Part shown: positions 1 to 12,475 of the stretch, piece by piece | Layout of the letters: the number at the start of each line of letters is the position of its first letter | Numbering within the stretch: the stretch's first letter is position 1 | Source of the DNA: Parietaria judaica | Taxonomy: Eukaryota > Streptophyta > Magnoliopsida > Rosales > Urticaceae | Length of the DNA: 64,000 nucleotides | Assembly (NCBI GenBank): GCA_954871525.1 | Contig: OX940869.1 | Span: 20,364,001 to 20,428,000, forward strand | Direction: 5' to 3' | Notes under the pieces: model-generated | What the model was told of the DNA's origin: nothing | The model's database searches: none | The model's input: the letters and a program-made list of their open reading frames with translations, nothing else | Made by a program: the position numbers and the translations under genes

Positions 1-160
1 TTGGTGATTTTTGGTCACGGGAAAAGTTGACCCCCAACAGTTCAAAAGCCCCCTAAAATGCACTGTCAAGCCTAATTAAACGAAACACTTACGAAGCACG
101 CGGAGAAATGATCGGACACGGGAAAAAGGCCGCGCACGCCATATCCTAAGTTCCCAACCG

Positions 161-570
161 AACCAGCCTTAGGAAACTGCAACTAAAACTCCCCAGCCTC
201 AGGAAACTGCGGCTCAAGCTTCCCTGCCTCAGAAAACTCCGGCTCAAGCTCCCCAGCCTCAGGAAACTACGGCTGAAGCTTCCCTGCCTCAGGCAACTGC
301 AACTAAAGCTCCCCAGCCTCAAGAAACTGCGGCTCAAGCTCTCCTGCCTCAGGAAACTGTGGCTCAAGCTCCCCTGCCCTAGGAAACTATGGCTCAAGTC
401 TCCTAGCCACAGGAAACTACGGCTCAAGCTCCGCAACCTTAGGAAACTCTGGCTCAAGCCTCCCAGCCGCAGAAAACTAAGGCTCAAGCTCCCTAGCCAC
501 AGGAAACTGCGGCTCGAGCTTCCCAACCGCAGGAAACAGCGGCTTAAGCTTCCTTGCCGCATGAACCTGC
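161..570. repeat. 30-bp tandem repeat, about 14 units
   Basis: The motif GGCTCAAGCT recurs at 211, 241, 271, 301, 331, 361 and on to 541 at exactly 30-bp spacing with only substitutions and no indel. Because 30 is a multiple of three, an open frame runs through it on the minus strand (decapeptide like FLRLGSLSRS). The plus strand reads PQETAAQA-like units broken by TAG or TAA where most units have CAG or CAA. Neither looks like a known protein. I treat it as a minisatellite inside element F. Confidence 0.9.
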
Positions 571-1422
571 GGCTTCAGCCGCACCCCGCGGCACCCGAAG
601 GCCACTTGCGGCACCTGAGGATCACCCACGACACTTGAATCCTATGGCCCAAGCCTCATCTGCCACAAGAACCCGCGACTTTAGCCGCACCTTTCTGGCT
701 CGCGCCGCACATTTGTGGCTCTAGCCGCACTAGCGGTACCCAAGAACCACCCACGACACCTGAAACCTGTGGCCCAAGCCGCATCTACCACAGGAACCCG
801 CAGCTCTAGCCGCAACATTATGGCTCCAGCCACACCCACGGTACCCGAAGGCCACCCGCGGCTCCCGAAGGCCACCAGCAGCACCCGAGGACCGCCCGCG
901 GCACCCAAAATGTATGGCCCGAGAAGCGCCCACCGTAGGAAACTGCAGCTTAAGCCTCCCAGCCACTGGACCAACATCCCGCGGGGAGGAGCTCAGCCCG
1001 AGGGCTGAGCTGGTGGCGCAAACTAGTCCAGACCAGACCAACTCTGTTCGGTGCGGCAGCTTCGCCCAGCCCTCGGGCTGGGCGGGCAGTTTGGCTTAGA
1101 CCAGTCTGAAACCGGACCGGTTTCCCGCGAGGTCTGCTGGGTCAAATGGCCCAGCCATTGATCCAGCCCACTTTTCGGGCTGGTGCGAACTCGTCGGCTG
1201 GAAAATTTCAGCCCGCATTCGCGATTCACCAAGAAGCCTTAGTGGCTTCCCGAAACCCTAACGGATTAAGGTTTTGACTTTTCTAAAAACCCTAATTCGA
1301 TTATTAAAAAAATATTTTAAAAAATAATAATAAATATTTTCCCTAAAATACTTTTTTCCAAAAACGAATTATCAATTAATTATCCTGGGATTTATTAAAA
1401 AAATCTAATATCAAGAACTAGA

Positions 1423-1434
1423 GCTCTGATACCA
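1423..1434 (-). other. Primer binding site of element F (tRNA-iMet type)
   Basis: The minus strand reads TGGTATCAGAGC two bases after the LTR end TAACA. This is the standard plant initiator-methionine tRNA primer site and fixes the direction of element F as minus. Confidence 0.8.
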
Positions 1435-1436
1435 AT

Positions 1437-4400
1437 TGTTAGGGGTCCGATTCCAAAGAATCCCTTCTGATTAATTAACGATCACCTTAGGGGTGCGTAG
1501 GGTAACCTCGAAAAAAAATTCACAAGAGTTAGAGTCCCATACCAATAATTCCCGTTGTTGGGAATCGGGGTTTGATTCCTGACTCCATTACCACGATATA
1601 TGCCTCCGAGCCGTCCCGGTAACATTTAAAAAATCATTTTAAAGCGGAAAACTTGTTACCGGCCCGACGACACGAATATCGGGTAATTACCATATTCCAA
1701 GATTCGATAAATATTACATATTTAATATTCACAACTCATTATTAATATCATAGTCGAAATAAGAAATAAATATAAAGCGGTAAATGTTTGCATTTATTAA
1801 CCCAATGCATAAGGCCGTACCTCGATTGACGTTTCCGGTTGCGGACTCTGAAGTTCGGCAGGGCTCCGCCGGGGCTGAGGGAAACACCCGTAATCTTCCG
1901 GGATATTCTCCTGGATTCCTCGTACCGAAGCGTGGGCTTCGCCAGTAGGACTCCGTCACAAAACTTTAACTGAGGTTCTTTTGAAGCTTCCAGAGAACAA
2001 CGTCTCACTAAGCCGAACCAGAAAATAGATCAGAAGCAAAAAACTCTCAGACCCTAGAGAGAGAGGGAGAGCTCGAGTTTTTGCTCTGGGGAAGGTGTGT
2101 TGAATGTTGTAAATGAGCTCCCTATTTATAGACTTGGCCCGTAACCGAATTAAAGATTTTCACTCCAAAATTCGAATTTTATATATATTTAAATACTTTA
2201 ATTATTTCAATCCAATGGTTTAGATTTAATCTCATCTAGATCCAATGGTTATAATTAAACTTGTATTTAATTAAATAAGAAAGACTTGGTAAATACAAAA
2301 ACCAATCTTATTTTCTTATTTAAATATAATTCAAATATATATATATATTTAATTTTGAAAATTATTATTAAATATAATTAATTATCCTAATCCAAAGGTT
2401 TAGATTTAATCTTATCTAAATCCAATGCATATAATTAATTAGGGATTTAATTAAATAAGAAAGACTTGGTAAATTAAAAACCAATCTAATCTACTTATTT
2501 TAATTTCAAAAAATATATATATATATATATATAATGATGATAATTTCGAAATTAATTATCTAGATCTAACGGCTTAGATTAATCTTAGACCGATCTAATG
2601 GATCAAATTTATTCGGGATAAAAATCAAATACGCTAAGACTTGGTAAAAGTCTAATTCGATTTTTATCCATAACATTATCTTCAAAAAAATATATATTAT
2701 AAAATTAATTAATTTCCAATCTGACGGTAAAGATTAAATCTTAAACCGATCTAACGGATACAATTAATTAGGTCAAATTCGAAAACCCTATGCTTGGTCA
2801 CCAAGCTACTATTTTCGAATTAGGATTAGGTCAAAAATCAATCATCTTAATCCTACGGTTGATATTAAATCATTTCCGATCTAAAGGGTATGATTGATTT
2901 TAGGGTTTTTGCTAAAGTACCAAACTTTGGTACTTATGCCGCAAATATTAAAACCCTACTAGGTCAAACTCGTGTGGACTAGGTCATGCAAGCCCATATC
3001 GATTTACGCATGTGTTAATATATATTAAATATATACAATTATTATCAATATAAATCTATTAATTATTAATTAATTATTAATAAGATATTAATAATTAAAT
3101 CCAAATAAATAAATTATATTAATAATTCCTGATCTCAATATCACACATTAAAATGTCATGGTGCCACACTATCATTTAAATTCGTGACATGTGATTTAAT
3201 TTCATAGTTTATCGAACCGAGCCCAAACTTAGAAAATCAATAAATCACAAACGTAGGTCGAAAAGACTTGGTTCAAAAAGCAAAGTTGCTTAGAATTTAA
3301 TTTCCAACAACATGGTGCTGATAGAAAATATAAATTCTAACTTTCTTTTATTAGTTAATTTCGTGTACCAAGATATGGTACTTTTGCCACGCTGACGATA
3401 AAACTATCTGACGTCTGCCACAGACCTTCAGTTTTATAAGTCTAGCCAAATGATTAAACATTATCTAGAATATATTTTAATCACGTACGATTCATCCGTT
3501 ACGGAGCTATCCTGGGGACTATGGACCCGTATCACTTAAGCTCCAATGAACTGCTAGGGTGTTCGTCAAACCTCGGTGTTATTCCACTATAAACCCGAGG
3601 CTGCACTCTTTAGTGATACATTATATATTATTCCCTTTATTACAGGAGGGTGTCCATTGATACAATCAAATTCGGGTTATTGATCTTTCACTTGATGATC
3701 TACACAAGAGCAGGCGGTTTATACCATTATGCCCCTTATTGCATTTTCATCCTTGACTTAGTCAGTAATATTATAAGTAACCCACTTATGGTTTCGATTC
3801 ATAAGTTGCGCACGGGTACCTCTCACTTCTCACCACGGACAACCAAGGGAATCATCATGACTCTGAAGAGAGCTGTGTGATGCCCATGTCTATGATTAAG
3901 CTACCCTTACAATTGACTATCAGGTTCCCAAAATAATAGTGTTGGGAACAGCGGTAATATCTTGTGTTCTTTAACGGTTAAATCAAAGAACAATCAAGCC
4001 AGATGCTCAGACTCAAGGCCACTCAGGACTTAGAACTAATATCCATTTGATCATCTATTTGTGACTCAACTACAAGTTATCAGTGACGGCCTTATATGAT
4101 AAGTTCTTGAGTATAAGTCAGGTCCAGTCCAGTATGAAGACACTTCACACTTAATGCACTTCTAGTGAGTGTGACACACACACATAACCCAGAATAGGAT
4201 TGTCACTTAGTCACATCAATGACCTTATATGATTAATGGGCTCCCACCCAGTTAATCAGGGCACAGACATTTTAAGTTCATTTATTATGATTATTAATTC
4301 TTCCTCACATTGACTCTATTGTGATAATAATAACATAATTGCATCCTTTATGAACTAAGGAAACAAACATTCTATTTTACTCTACCAGAAACTATAATAA

Positions 4401-6526
4401 GATTAACATAATAAATATCATCTTTATTCAATGACATGTCATAATATTTTACAAATGGATAAAATATCTTGTTTAAGGACACATATGTCCAACACCTGTT
4501 ACCCTATTCGACTCATAAGATTCGAAAATAATCATCCTAATCGTTGAAATTTAATTTTTGAATTTATTTATCATTAACATACGAGTTGATTGAGCCATTG
4601 AGTATTAATAAATAATTATCTAACCAATAAATATAATTGCGTACCTTTTATTCACGATTTTGTTGCGTAATTCTGATCTTGACCTCTATCTTTGTTCTTC
4701 ACGTTCTTCGCAATCTTGAGCTCCTGCGATTTTTTTAATTGATTGAATCTTGAAGATAACTCCCATGAGTCTTCCGATGTATACTCCGGATCTTGACCGC
4801 CGGAATGTGTGGGCTCCCATTGAATAGAACCTTGAACCCTAAAGTTGAATTTCTCTAGAAAATACCCCAGAGAAATCGCAGAAACCCTAGAGAGAGAGAG
4901 AGAATTTCAAATTCTAAGAGAAGTGTGAGTTTTTTTTGTTTTTTTTTTTTCGGGTTTCAGAGCTCTCCTATGTATAGAAAATTGGCCCAACCACTTTGAG
5001 ATAATATCTCAACTACTTGGAGATATTCAATCTAAGATTTGATTTAATAATTAAATCAAATAAAGAATAAATCCAAATAAAATCTTATTCAGAAAATACC
5101 CTAAAAGATTTAATAAATCAAATATTTTATATTTTCAAGATTTAATATTTAAAATTCGCATATTATATTATAATTCTAATTTTATAATTAATTCTCTCAT
5201 TTAAATATATCAGGTATAAATACCAATATTTAATGTCCTTATTTTTTTTACTTAAATAACAGTGTCAATATCAGCTCTAAGCTGAAAACTTGTTATTCTC
5301 ATAAATCTAAAACCGTCTGTCACAATGACACGATTCAAAAAGATATTTATACTAGAATTTAATTTCCTACAACCCTAGAGTTGTTCAAGGAACAAATTCA
5401 TTATCTTTTTCCATTTTCTATTTACTCATAAAGTTTGGTACTTTTGCCACTTTAGGATGATTATGAATTTCATATAACCAAGTTATAATTCATATCTTAC
5501 CAGTTCTATTCTATGTTCTAAAACATAATCATTTTTTTGGTTGCGAACTTATGGAGCTACAAAGGGGATAAATGGACACACGTACTCAAGCTTTGGTTAA
5601 AGTGAAGTACTTTCACCAACTTCGGTTACATTCCACTATAGCCCGAAGCTGAGCTTTTAAGTATTCGTTAAATATATCTTCTTGAGTTAGGAGTTCATTG
5701 ATACAATCAGATTATCCGAATCCAAGTTTTTTGTATTTTTATGATTCTCGTCTTAGTAGGGTTGATCTTCGTATACCCGTTAGACGAAACTACCGTTGTT
5801 CTGTGATTATTGCAAAATTACTCACCTAATGGTTTATGAAGTCGTTAGGCTCCGGATGAGTACTCGTTTGCTTCCCACAAATCACAACTGGGAAATGATA
5901 AAGTTATTATCCACATCTGTAGTCATGCAGTTTGCTACGATCAACCTTCCGATCTCAAAAGAAAAGTAATTGGGATACTTGATTGTAAACTGAAACGATT
6001 AAATTAAAGGTCGTTTAAGTTAAACCGTATAAACTCATACTACCTCGGGACTTCAACTAATTCTATCTGACCATCGTTTCGACTGCTTTACTAACTATCA
6101 TTGATGGATTGATCCGTTCATAGTAAGTCTTGTCCGTCCAATATGAAGACACTTCATACTTGACTTTATCTCAACAGTGCGGACAAGCACCATGACGGTA
6201 ATAGATCATCACCAAATTGTGATTGAGTTTATCAATAGTTTTTTGCGATTATTAATTCACATTAACAATCTGAAATATGGACACATTTTTAGTTATTTTA
6301 TTTTGTATGTTAAACCTCCTCACTTAGCCCCAGTATGATAATATTATACACAATTGCAAATTATAACAACTATGGAATCAAAAAATTCATTATATTGATA
6401 AGAATAACTAAAACAAGATTGTCATTGATAAGCTATAAACCTAATCTTTAATGAAGTAAACATCATGATCTATACAAGTTGCATTTGGATCTGAATTATA
6501 GGGCATACAAATCAGGTACGTCCAAC
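1437..6526 (-). mobile_element. 5' LTR of element F, split by a nested solo LTR
   Basis: On the minus strand the LTR begins TGTTGGACGTACC (6526) and ends CCCCTAACA (1437), followed by the primer site. Removing the solo LTR 1556-4494 and one TSD copy leaves about 2.15 kb. A minus-strand TATA-like box lies near 4970-4980, followed by a pyrimidine-rich and AG-rich leader. The sequence is AT-rich and non-coding. It was inserted into the MULE remnant that resumes at 6527. Its own TSD cannot be checked because the other end is outside the window. Confidence 0.7.
1556..4494 (-). mobile_element. Solo LTR 1 of the large-LTR LARD family (2939 bp)
   Basis: On + it starts TGTTGGGAATC and ends ATGTCCAACA; flanks are CCCGT (1551-1555) and CCTGT (4495-4499), a 5-bp TSD with one transition. 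The canonical strand is minus because the TATA box (CTATTTATA on +, 2122-2130) reads TATAAATAG on minus, followed by CT-rich and GC-rich leader sequence (about 1810-2100). No coding capacity was found. It resembles 15703-18657, 48722-50994 and 8671-11413 along most of its length. Lack of an internal domain plus a TSD indicates LTR-LTR recombination. Confidence 0.85.
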
Positions 6527-7054
6527 AGCAGAGACCAGGGACAATTGAGCACCACCATCGTTTGTTTCTTGAACTTCACGCAATTCTTCCGAAGAACCCA
6601 ACTTGTCAATCGCCTCCTGCTCCCGAATGTTCTCATTCGTACTCGGGCGGGGATTCACATCCGGAGCTGCTATCTCAGTGTCAGACTTCTCCGAATCCGG
6701 GCCCTCCCTCGATGATACTCTATCGACGTCGCACATATCTATATAAGCACCTTGCCGCTTCTGTTACTGCATCTTCTCCGTCGTCGAGAAGGGAATTATG
6801 TCCCATACTAAGCAACTTCGCGCTGGCATCATGGACTAACTCACTTATCAAATCTACAGAGTGCGATAAATTTTGTTGATCCGATGCCGAAGTACTGGTG
6901 GTCGCCGTCTCACTTTCCCGTCGTTGAACATGCCGCCGCTTGCTAGGGCGTTTAGACGCCAAGCTGGGAGCAGAGGAGTGGGTACTCTGTCTCTTTCTTG
7001 AGACTTGTGGTGGCGTCGTTCCTCTATCGGAGGTGATCTGGCTCTCAAAGTACC
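6527..7054 (-). pseudogene. MULE protein fragment (linker after DUF1985)
   Basis: Two overlapping minus-strand reading frames (7054-6720 and 6736-6530) carry a basic stretch (SKRPSKRRHVQRRES) followed by a Ser/Thr-rich and acidic tail, separated by a frameshift or stop near 6725. No conserved domain is recognised. Its place is informative: removing the LARD at 7055-11413 joins it to 11419, downstream of the DUF1985 coding block on the same strand. DUF1985 proteins of plant Mutator-like elements usually continue into a Ulp1-type C48 peptidase; that part is not in the window, as element F interrupts at 6526. Identity is inferred from position, not similarity. Confidence 0.45.
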
Positions 7055-7441
7055 TGTTGGGAATCATGTCTCAGATTCCATATTAATTATCACGAATTAT
7101 ACCTCCGAACCGTCCGGGTAACATTATTTTAAAGCGGAAAAATTGTTATCCGTTCAACGGTCCGGATATAGGATAATATCCATATCCCAAGATCTGAGAA
7201 TTATTATGCAATTTAATATTCATAAATCATTATTAAAAATGTAGTCATTATAGGAAATAAATAGAAAGCAGTAAATGGTGGCATTTATTAACCCAATGCA
7301 TAGGGCCGTACCTCTAATAACGACTTCCGGCTGCGCGTTCTGAATTGGGCAGGGCTCCGTCGGTGCTGAAGGAAACTCCCGTGATCTTCAGGAATGGACA
7401 CACTAGGGTGACTCGAAGCGGTGTGGTCAGTAGACGTTGTG
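7055..7441 (-). repeat. Truncated 3' LTR of the LARD
   Basis: It matches the LTR end at 8671-9060 from TGTTGGGAATC onward, including the GC-rich leader block, then loses similarity near 7441. About 2.3 kb of the LTR is missing, so this copy cannot regenerate full LTRs. Confidence 0.8.
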
Positions 7442-8670
7442 ACAGTAATAATGGAGACCTTTGTTTTATTCTATACTTGCCATTGTTTTTAGGAAATAAC
7501 GTTTTTAATTTCTAAGTTATAAAAACTTATTATATAAACTGTCTATTAATGACACATTAAAAGTTTATATTCTGGCTTTATTTATTACGACGCGTAATTT
7601 TAAATGAAAGCTCTAGAAATGTTTTTATTATTTCGTTGGTAGTGATAGATCAATCCGTACGCTCTCCAGGTCGATGGGAGGGGTCCTAACCGGTCACCCA
7701 GAAGTGGATGGTGAACCGGCCCCACTTTTGATTCCCTCTTCCTTAGGCAAGATTGTACGGTTGAAATTTTTCCGACTTATAATACACACTTTTACATTTA
7801 CTCTTTATTATTTATATCTATCCTATATATACATATTAATAATGATCTAAACATAGACACTATGTTTGAGGGTTATGAAAATAGGTTATAACAAATTATA
7901 ACTATGATGAATATTTATAATCTTATGTTAATGATACTTATTCTCTAAGAATTATCATTAAACATATTAATACCCTTTAATAATTATTTATGAAATATTA
8001 AAATAAGACAATGATATTATTCTTCGAATATTATCATCCATATTTTAATTTATTAAATAAGACAATGTTATTTAATTATTAAATAACATCCATATTTAAT
8101 TTTATGAATTATTAAAATAAGACAATGTTATTTATCCGGAAATAACATCCATATTTTAATCTAAATTAATCAAACATAATTAATTTTAATTCATAAATAT
8201 TAATTTCATTAATAATAATGAAAAATCAACGGGCTGGCCATGGCAGCACGCTCCCTGGGCAGGGCCTGCAGGCCCATTACGCTGCCAGGCAGCAGGGCCC
8301 GCAGTCCGCGCAAGGCCCGCACGGTGCCCGCTGGCCGAAAGGCCTTGGCGTGGGCCTGCTCGTGGGCCTTGCCCGTGGACTTGCTGGGCGAATTCCCTGG
8401 GGCTGCAGCGCCAGCCCCTATTCGTTCCAATCACGGGCGGGGCTGCCAAGGGCAGCCCGGTCCAACCACCCGGTATGATTTTTCGGGTCGGGTAATTTTC
8501 TTATTTTAAATTAATATTTAAAATATCTAGATATTCAAAATTTCAATTTTAAATAATTAATTTAATTCATCAAATAATTCGTTCAAAAATACTAATTGAA
8601 CCATGGCTCTGATACTTGTTAAATTAAATTACGTAATTATTTATCCTTGAACCATGGCTCTGATACTAAT
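7442..8670 (-). other. LARD interior: AT-rich, with a GC-rich island at 8218-8480
   Basis: No conserved protein is encoded. The island 8218-8480 is very GC-rich and packed with GGGCC and GCCC motifs, sharply different from the AT-rich sequence on both sides; ORFs in all frames there are compositional. Positions 7950-8170 hold three or four imperfect repeats of a motif like AAGACAATGTTATTTA. The primer site region is present twice (8605-8615 and 8655-8665). Confidence 0.65.
8655..8670 (-). other. LARD primer binding site, duplicated at 8605-8620
   Basis: The minus strand reads AGTATCAGAGCCATGG right after the LTR end at 8671, and a second copy (GTATCAGAGCCATGG) lies 50 bp further in. Both match the 3' end of plant tRNA-iMet, with one substitution in the proximal copy (TAGT for TGGT). 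Confidence 0.75.
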
Positions 8671-9449
8671 TGTTGGGAATCACGTCTAAGATTCCATATT
8701 AATTATCGCGAATTATACCTCCGAACCGTCCGGGTAACATTTAAAAAAATTATTTTAAAGCGGAAAACTTGTTATCCGTTCAACGGTCCGGATATTGGAT
8801 AATATCCATATCCCAAGATCTGATAAATCTTATGCAATTTAATATTCGTAAATCATTATTAATAATCTAATCATTATAGGAAATAAATAGAAAGCAGTAA
8901 ATGGTTGCATTTATTAACCCAATGCATAAGGCCGTACCTCTAATGACGACTTCCGGCTGCGCGTTCTGAGTCGGGCAGGGCTCCGCCGGTGCTTAGGGAA
9001 ACTCCCGTGATCTTCCGGGATATTCTCTTGGAATCCTCGTACCGAAGCGTGGGCTTCGCCGGCAGGACTCCGTTGCAAAATTTAAACTGATGGTTCTTTT
9101 TAAGCTTCCGGAGAACTAAGTCTCTCAAGCCGAACCAGAAAGAAAGATCAGAGAGAAAATTCGCAGACCCTAAAGGAGAGGGAGAGTTCGAATTTTTCTC
9201 TGGGGAGATGTGTGAAAAATATGTAGAATGAGCCTCCTATTTATAGCCTCAGGCTGTAACCGAATTGGAGAAATTTTCTCCCTAATTTCGAATTTAATAT
9301 ATTAAATATAATTAATTATCTCAGTCCAATGGTCCAGATTTAATCTTATCTAAATCCAATGGATAGAACTAATTAGGGATTTAATTAAATCAAAAAGATT
9401 TGGATAAAATCAAAAATCCAATCCTATCTTCTTATCTTTATAAAATTCG

Positions 9450-9489
<40 letters not shown>

Positions 9490-11413
9490 AAATTCGAATT
9501 ATCATTATCTAGATCCAATGGTTGAGATAAATCTTTAAACCGATCTAATGGATCAAATTAGTTTAGGATAAAATCAAATATAAAAAGATTTAATAAAAAC
9601 AAATTCGAATTTATCCTAAAACCATAATTCGAAAATTAATATAAATATATATAATTAATTAATTTCTAATCCGACGGTAAAGATTAAATCTTAGACCGAT
9701 CTAACGGATATAATTAATTAATCAATTTCGAAAATCAAAAGTTGGTCACCAAGTTATCAATTTCGAATTCATCAATATCTTAATCCAACGGTTGATATTA
9801 AATCATAACCGATCCAATGGATTAAATTGCTTTTAAGGTTTTTCTCAAATACCAAAACTTTTGGTACTTTTGCCGCAATTATGGAAAGACCAAAGTCTAT
9901 CCATTCGAATGTGAATGGATCCACATTCCAAGGCCCAATTTGATTTCTACACTTTGTAATATATAAAAATATATTATTTACATATTAATATAAATCTATT
10001 AATTATTGAATAATTATTAATATTATATTAATAATAAAATATTAATATTATCTGATCTCAATATCACACATTTAAATGTCATGGTGACACACCATCATTT
10101 AAATTCGTGACATGTGATTTAATTTCATAGTTTCCGAAACGATCACAAACTTAGAAATTCTCTAAATAACAAACCGTACGTCGAAACGACTTGGTTCCAA
10201 AATAAAAGTTTCTTAGAATTTAATTTCCAACAACTTTTATGTTGATAGAAAATCCAAATTCTACTTTCTTTTGTCAGTTAATTTCGTTTACCAAGATATG
10301 GTACTTTTGCCACGCCACTGATAAAACTATCTTATATCTGTCACAGACTTCAGTTTTATGAGTCTTGCCAGATGATCTTAAAAACATTTCAGATGTCTTT
10401 ATCACGTACGTATCATCCGTTACGGAGATATCCTGGGGACCATGGACCCGTATCACTTAAGCTCAAACGAACTGCTAGGGTGTTCGTCAAACCTCGGTGT
10501 TATTCCACTTTAAACCCGAGGCTGCACTCATTAGTGACACAATATATATTATTCCCTTTATTACAGCAGGGCGTCCATTGATACAATCAAATTCGGGTTA
10601 TTGATCTTTGACTTGATGATCCACACAAGAGCATGCGGTTTCTACCGTTATGCCCCCCATTGCATTTTCATCCTCGACTCAGTCAGTAATATTATGAGTA
10701 ACCAACTTATGGTTTTGATTCATAAGTTGGGCACGTGTGCCTCTTACTTCTCACCACCGACAATCAAGGGAATCATCATGACTCTGAAGAGAGCTGTGTG
10801 ATGCCCATGTCTATTACCAAGCTACCCTTACTGCTGACTATCATGTTCCCAAAATAATAGTGTTGGGAACAACGGTAATATATTGTGTTCTCTAACGGTT
10901 AAATCAAAGAACAATCAAGCCAGCAGCTCGGACTCAAGATCACTCAGGACTTAGATCGAATATCCATTTGATCATCTACTAGTGACTCAACTCCAAGTTA
11001 TCAGTGACGATCTTATATGATAACTTCCAGAGTTTAAGTCAGGTCCAGTCCAGCATGAAGAAACTTCATACTTAATGCACTTCTAGTGAGTGTGACACGC
11101 ACAAAATCCAGAATAGGATTGTCACTTAGTCACATTAATGACCTTATACGATTAATGGGCTCCCACCCAGTTAATCAGGTCACGGATATTTTAAGTTCAT
11201 TTATTATGATTATTAATTCTTCCTCACATTGACTCTGTTGTGTTAATAATTCATAATTGCATCCTTTATGAACTAAGGATCAAACATTCATATTTTACTT
11301 TACCAGAAACTATAATAAAATTATCATAATAAGCATCATCTTTATTCAACAACTTGTCATAATCTTTTACAAATGGATAAAAATATCTTGTTTAAGGACA
11401 CAAATGTCCAACA
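8671..11413 (-). repeat. 5' LTR of the LARD (2743 bp)
   Basis: It runs from TGTCCAACA (right end) to TGTTGGGAATC (left end) and aligns with the three solo LTRs. The minus-strand TATA box is at about 9238-9246, followed by the conserved CT-rich and GC-rich leader at 8940-9200. It carries an AT microsatellite at 9451-9487. No protein is encoded. Confidence 0.85.
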
Positions 11414-12475
11414 GTACCGTTGTTGACAATGTGGCGTCGAGACGGCGATGTAGGGCTCGGTCTCTCACCTCCGCGTCGTTGGGACTTGGAAACCAACTTC
11501 TTCTTTCTTAAAGCGGGTGGAGGCTATTTACATTGCCCATTGGAAGACCCTTGCCTCCCTTGCTCAACTAGGAATAGCATTCTTGCCCTCTTCCGGCGGA
11601 TTTACTCGTGGAGGTTCTAGAGGTGACAACGTCTGAATGATCCGTTAACCTCTCTCCAACAATTCCACGAGCGTTCCAAAATTCATGTTTTCCAAAGTTA
11701 CATGCGGTGAGAGAGGTTGAATGGATAGTGTCGCTTCTTCCTTTGGTTTGGGAAAGAGCATACTCTTTTGTTCCTGTAATAATTATTTTAATTTAAACGT
11801 TAATATTAAATATTTGATTGAAATCATCTCACAACGCGAATCACTATCACTCACCGCTAATAGATATCACTCACAGCTACATCACCCCCATAATATCGGA
11901 TATCATTACTTATTTACCGCTACAGATGACTATCGGTCCCGCGTTATCGCTAAAGTTGACACTCATATCTGTGTTACCGCTACAAACTATTAAAACCGCT
12001 ACATTACCGCTATGATCTAATGGCATGCCACATATAAAGCAATTGACCTCTTGAGCACAGTTCTTTATAACTGGGTTGATATAATATTTGATATCATTAC
12101 TTAGTTACCGCAAGAGATGATTATCGTTCCCGCGTTACCGCTACAGTTGACACTCATATCTGCTATACCGCTACAAACGACTATAGCCGATACGTTACTG
12201 CTATGATATAATGTTCAACCACGTATAAAGCAACTGACCTCTGGAGCACTTTTCTTTATAACGGGGTTGATATCTTCGAACTCCTTATGCTTTGTACCGA
12301 TTGGCCTAGTGGTCCATCTGCAGATACGCGGTGCGCCGGCGGGTGCTTCTCGAGGGTTAGCTAAGTGCCACCGCGGGCAAACACTCACACACCAAAAACT
12401 GCATGAAGATTGAATGTTAATTTGAATTATGTGTAACAACCATTTATACGATGAAAATAAATGGACATAAACAGT
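11414..12475 (-). other. MULE remnant between DUF1985 and the LARD; 185-bp tandem duplication
   Basis: No clear coding sequence. Positions 11892-12078 and 12079-12262 are two imperfect direct copies of about 185 bp, each with the phrases ATATCATTACTTA, GACACTCATATCTG and several ACCGCTA motifs. The segment 11414-11640 may be decayed coding sequence joined to 7054 before the LARD arrived. The rest could be intron or spacer. Confidence 0.5.

Larger units (their letters stand above)
1..1436 (-). mobile_element. Non-coding GC-rich interior of retroelement F (left end off window)
   Basis: Read on the minus strand this follows an iMet-type primer binding site (seen on + as GCTCTGATACCA at 1423-1434) directly next to an LTR end at 1437, so it is the internal domain of a minus-strand LTR element. 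No gag or pol can be read. Positions 1-160 are unremarkable; 161-570 is a 30-bp tandem array; 570-1210 is GC-rich with many GGGCTG/CAGCCC motifs; 1260-1420 is AT-rich. The ORFs present are low-complexity products of GC-rich repeats. The similar GC-rich block in the element at 7055-11413 suggests the same large non-coding class. The 3' LTR would lie beyond position 1. Confidence 0.6.
7055..11413 (-). mobile_element. LARD: complete non-coding large-LTR retroelement, TSD GTACC
   Basis: GTACC at 7050-7054 and again at 11414-11418 is a perfect 5-bp TSD. On the minus strand: 5' LTR 11413-8671 (2743 bp), primer site at 8670-8655, an interior of about 1.2 kb, then a 3' LTR of which only the last 390 bp remain (7441-7055). 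The interior is AT-rich except for a 260-bp GC-rich island and carries no gag or pol. Huge LTRs with a tiny non-coding interior fit the LARD class, which needs proteins from another element. It interrupts the MULE protein gene. Confidence 0.85.

Noticed and set aside
146..562. 138-codon minus-strand ORF over the tandem array
   Set aside because: It is an in-frame product of a 30-bp repeat, low complexity, with no sign of a real protein.
715..1041. Overlapping ORFs on both strands in the GC-rich interior of element F
   Set aside because: High GC reduces stop codons in all frames; none resembles a protein family.
3650..3880. Similar 66-86 codon ORFs at 3650, 10601, 16315 and 49334
   Set aside because: They recur only because they lie in the shared LARD LTR; they face opposite to the LTR promoter direction, and no codon-level constraint can be judged by eye.
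8186..8509. Four ORFs in the GC island of the LARD
   Set aside because: All frames are open through composition alone; Ala/Gly/Arg-rich nonsense.
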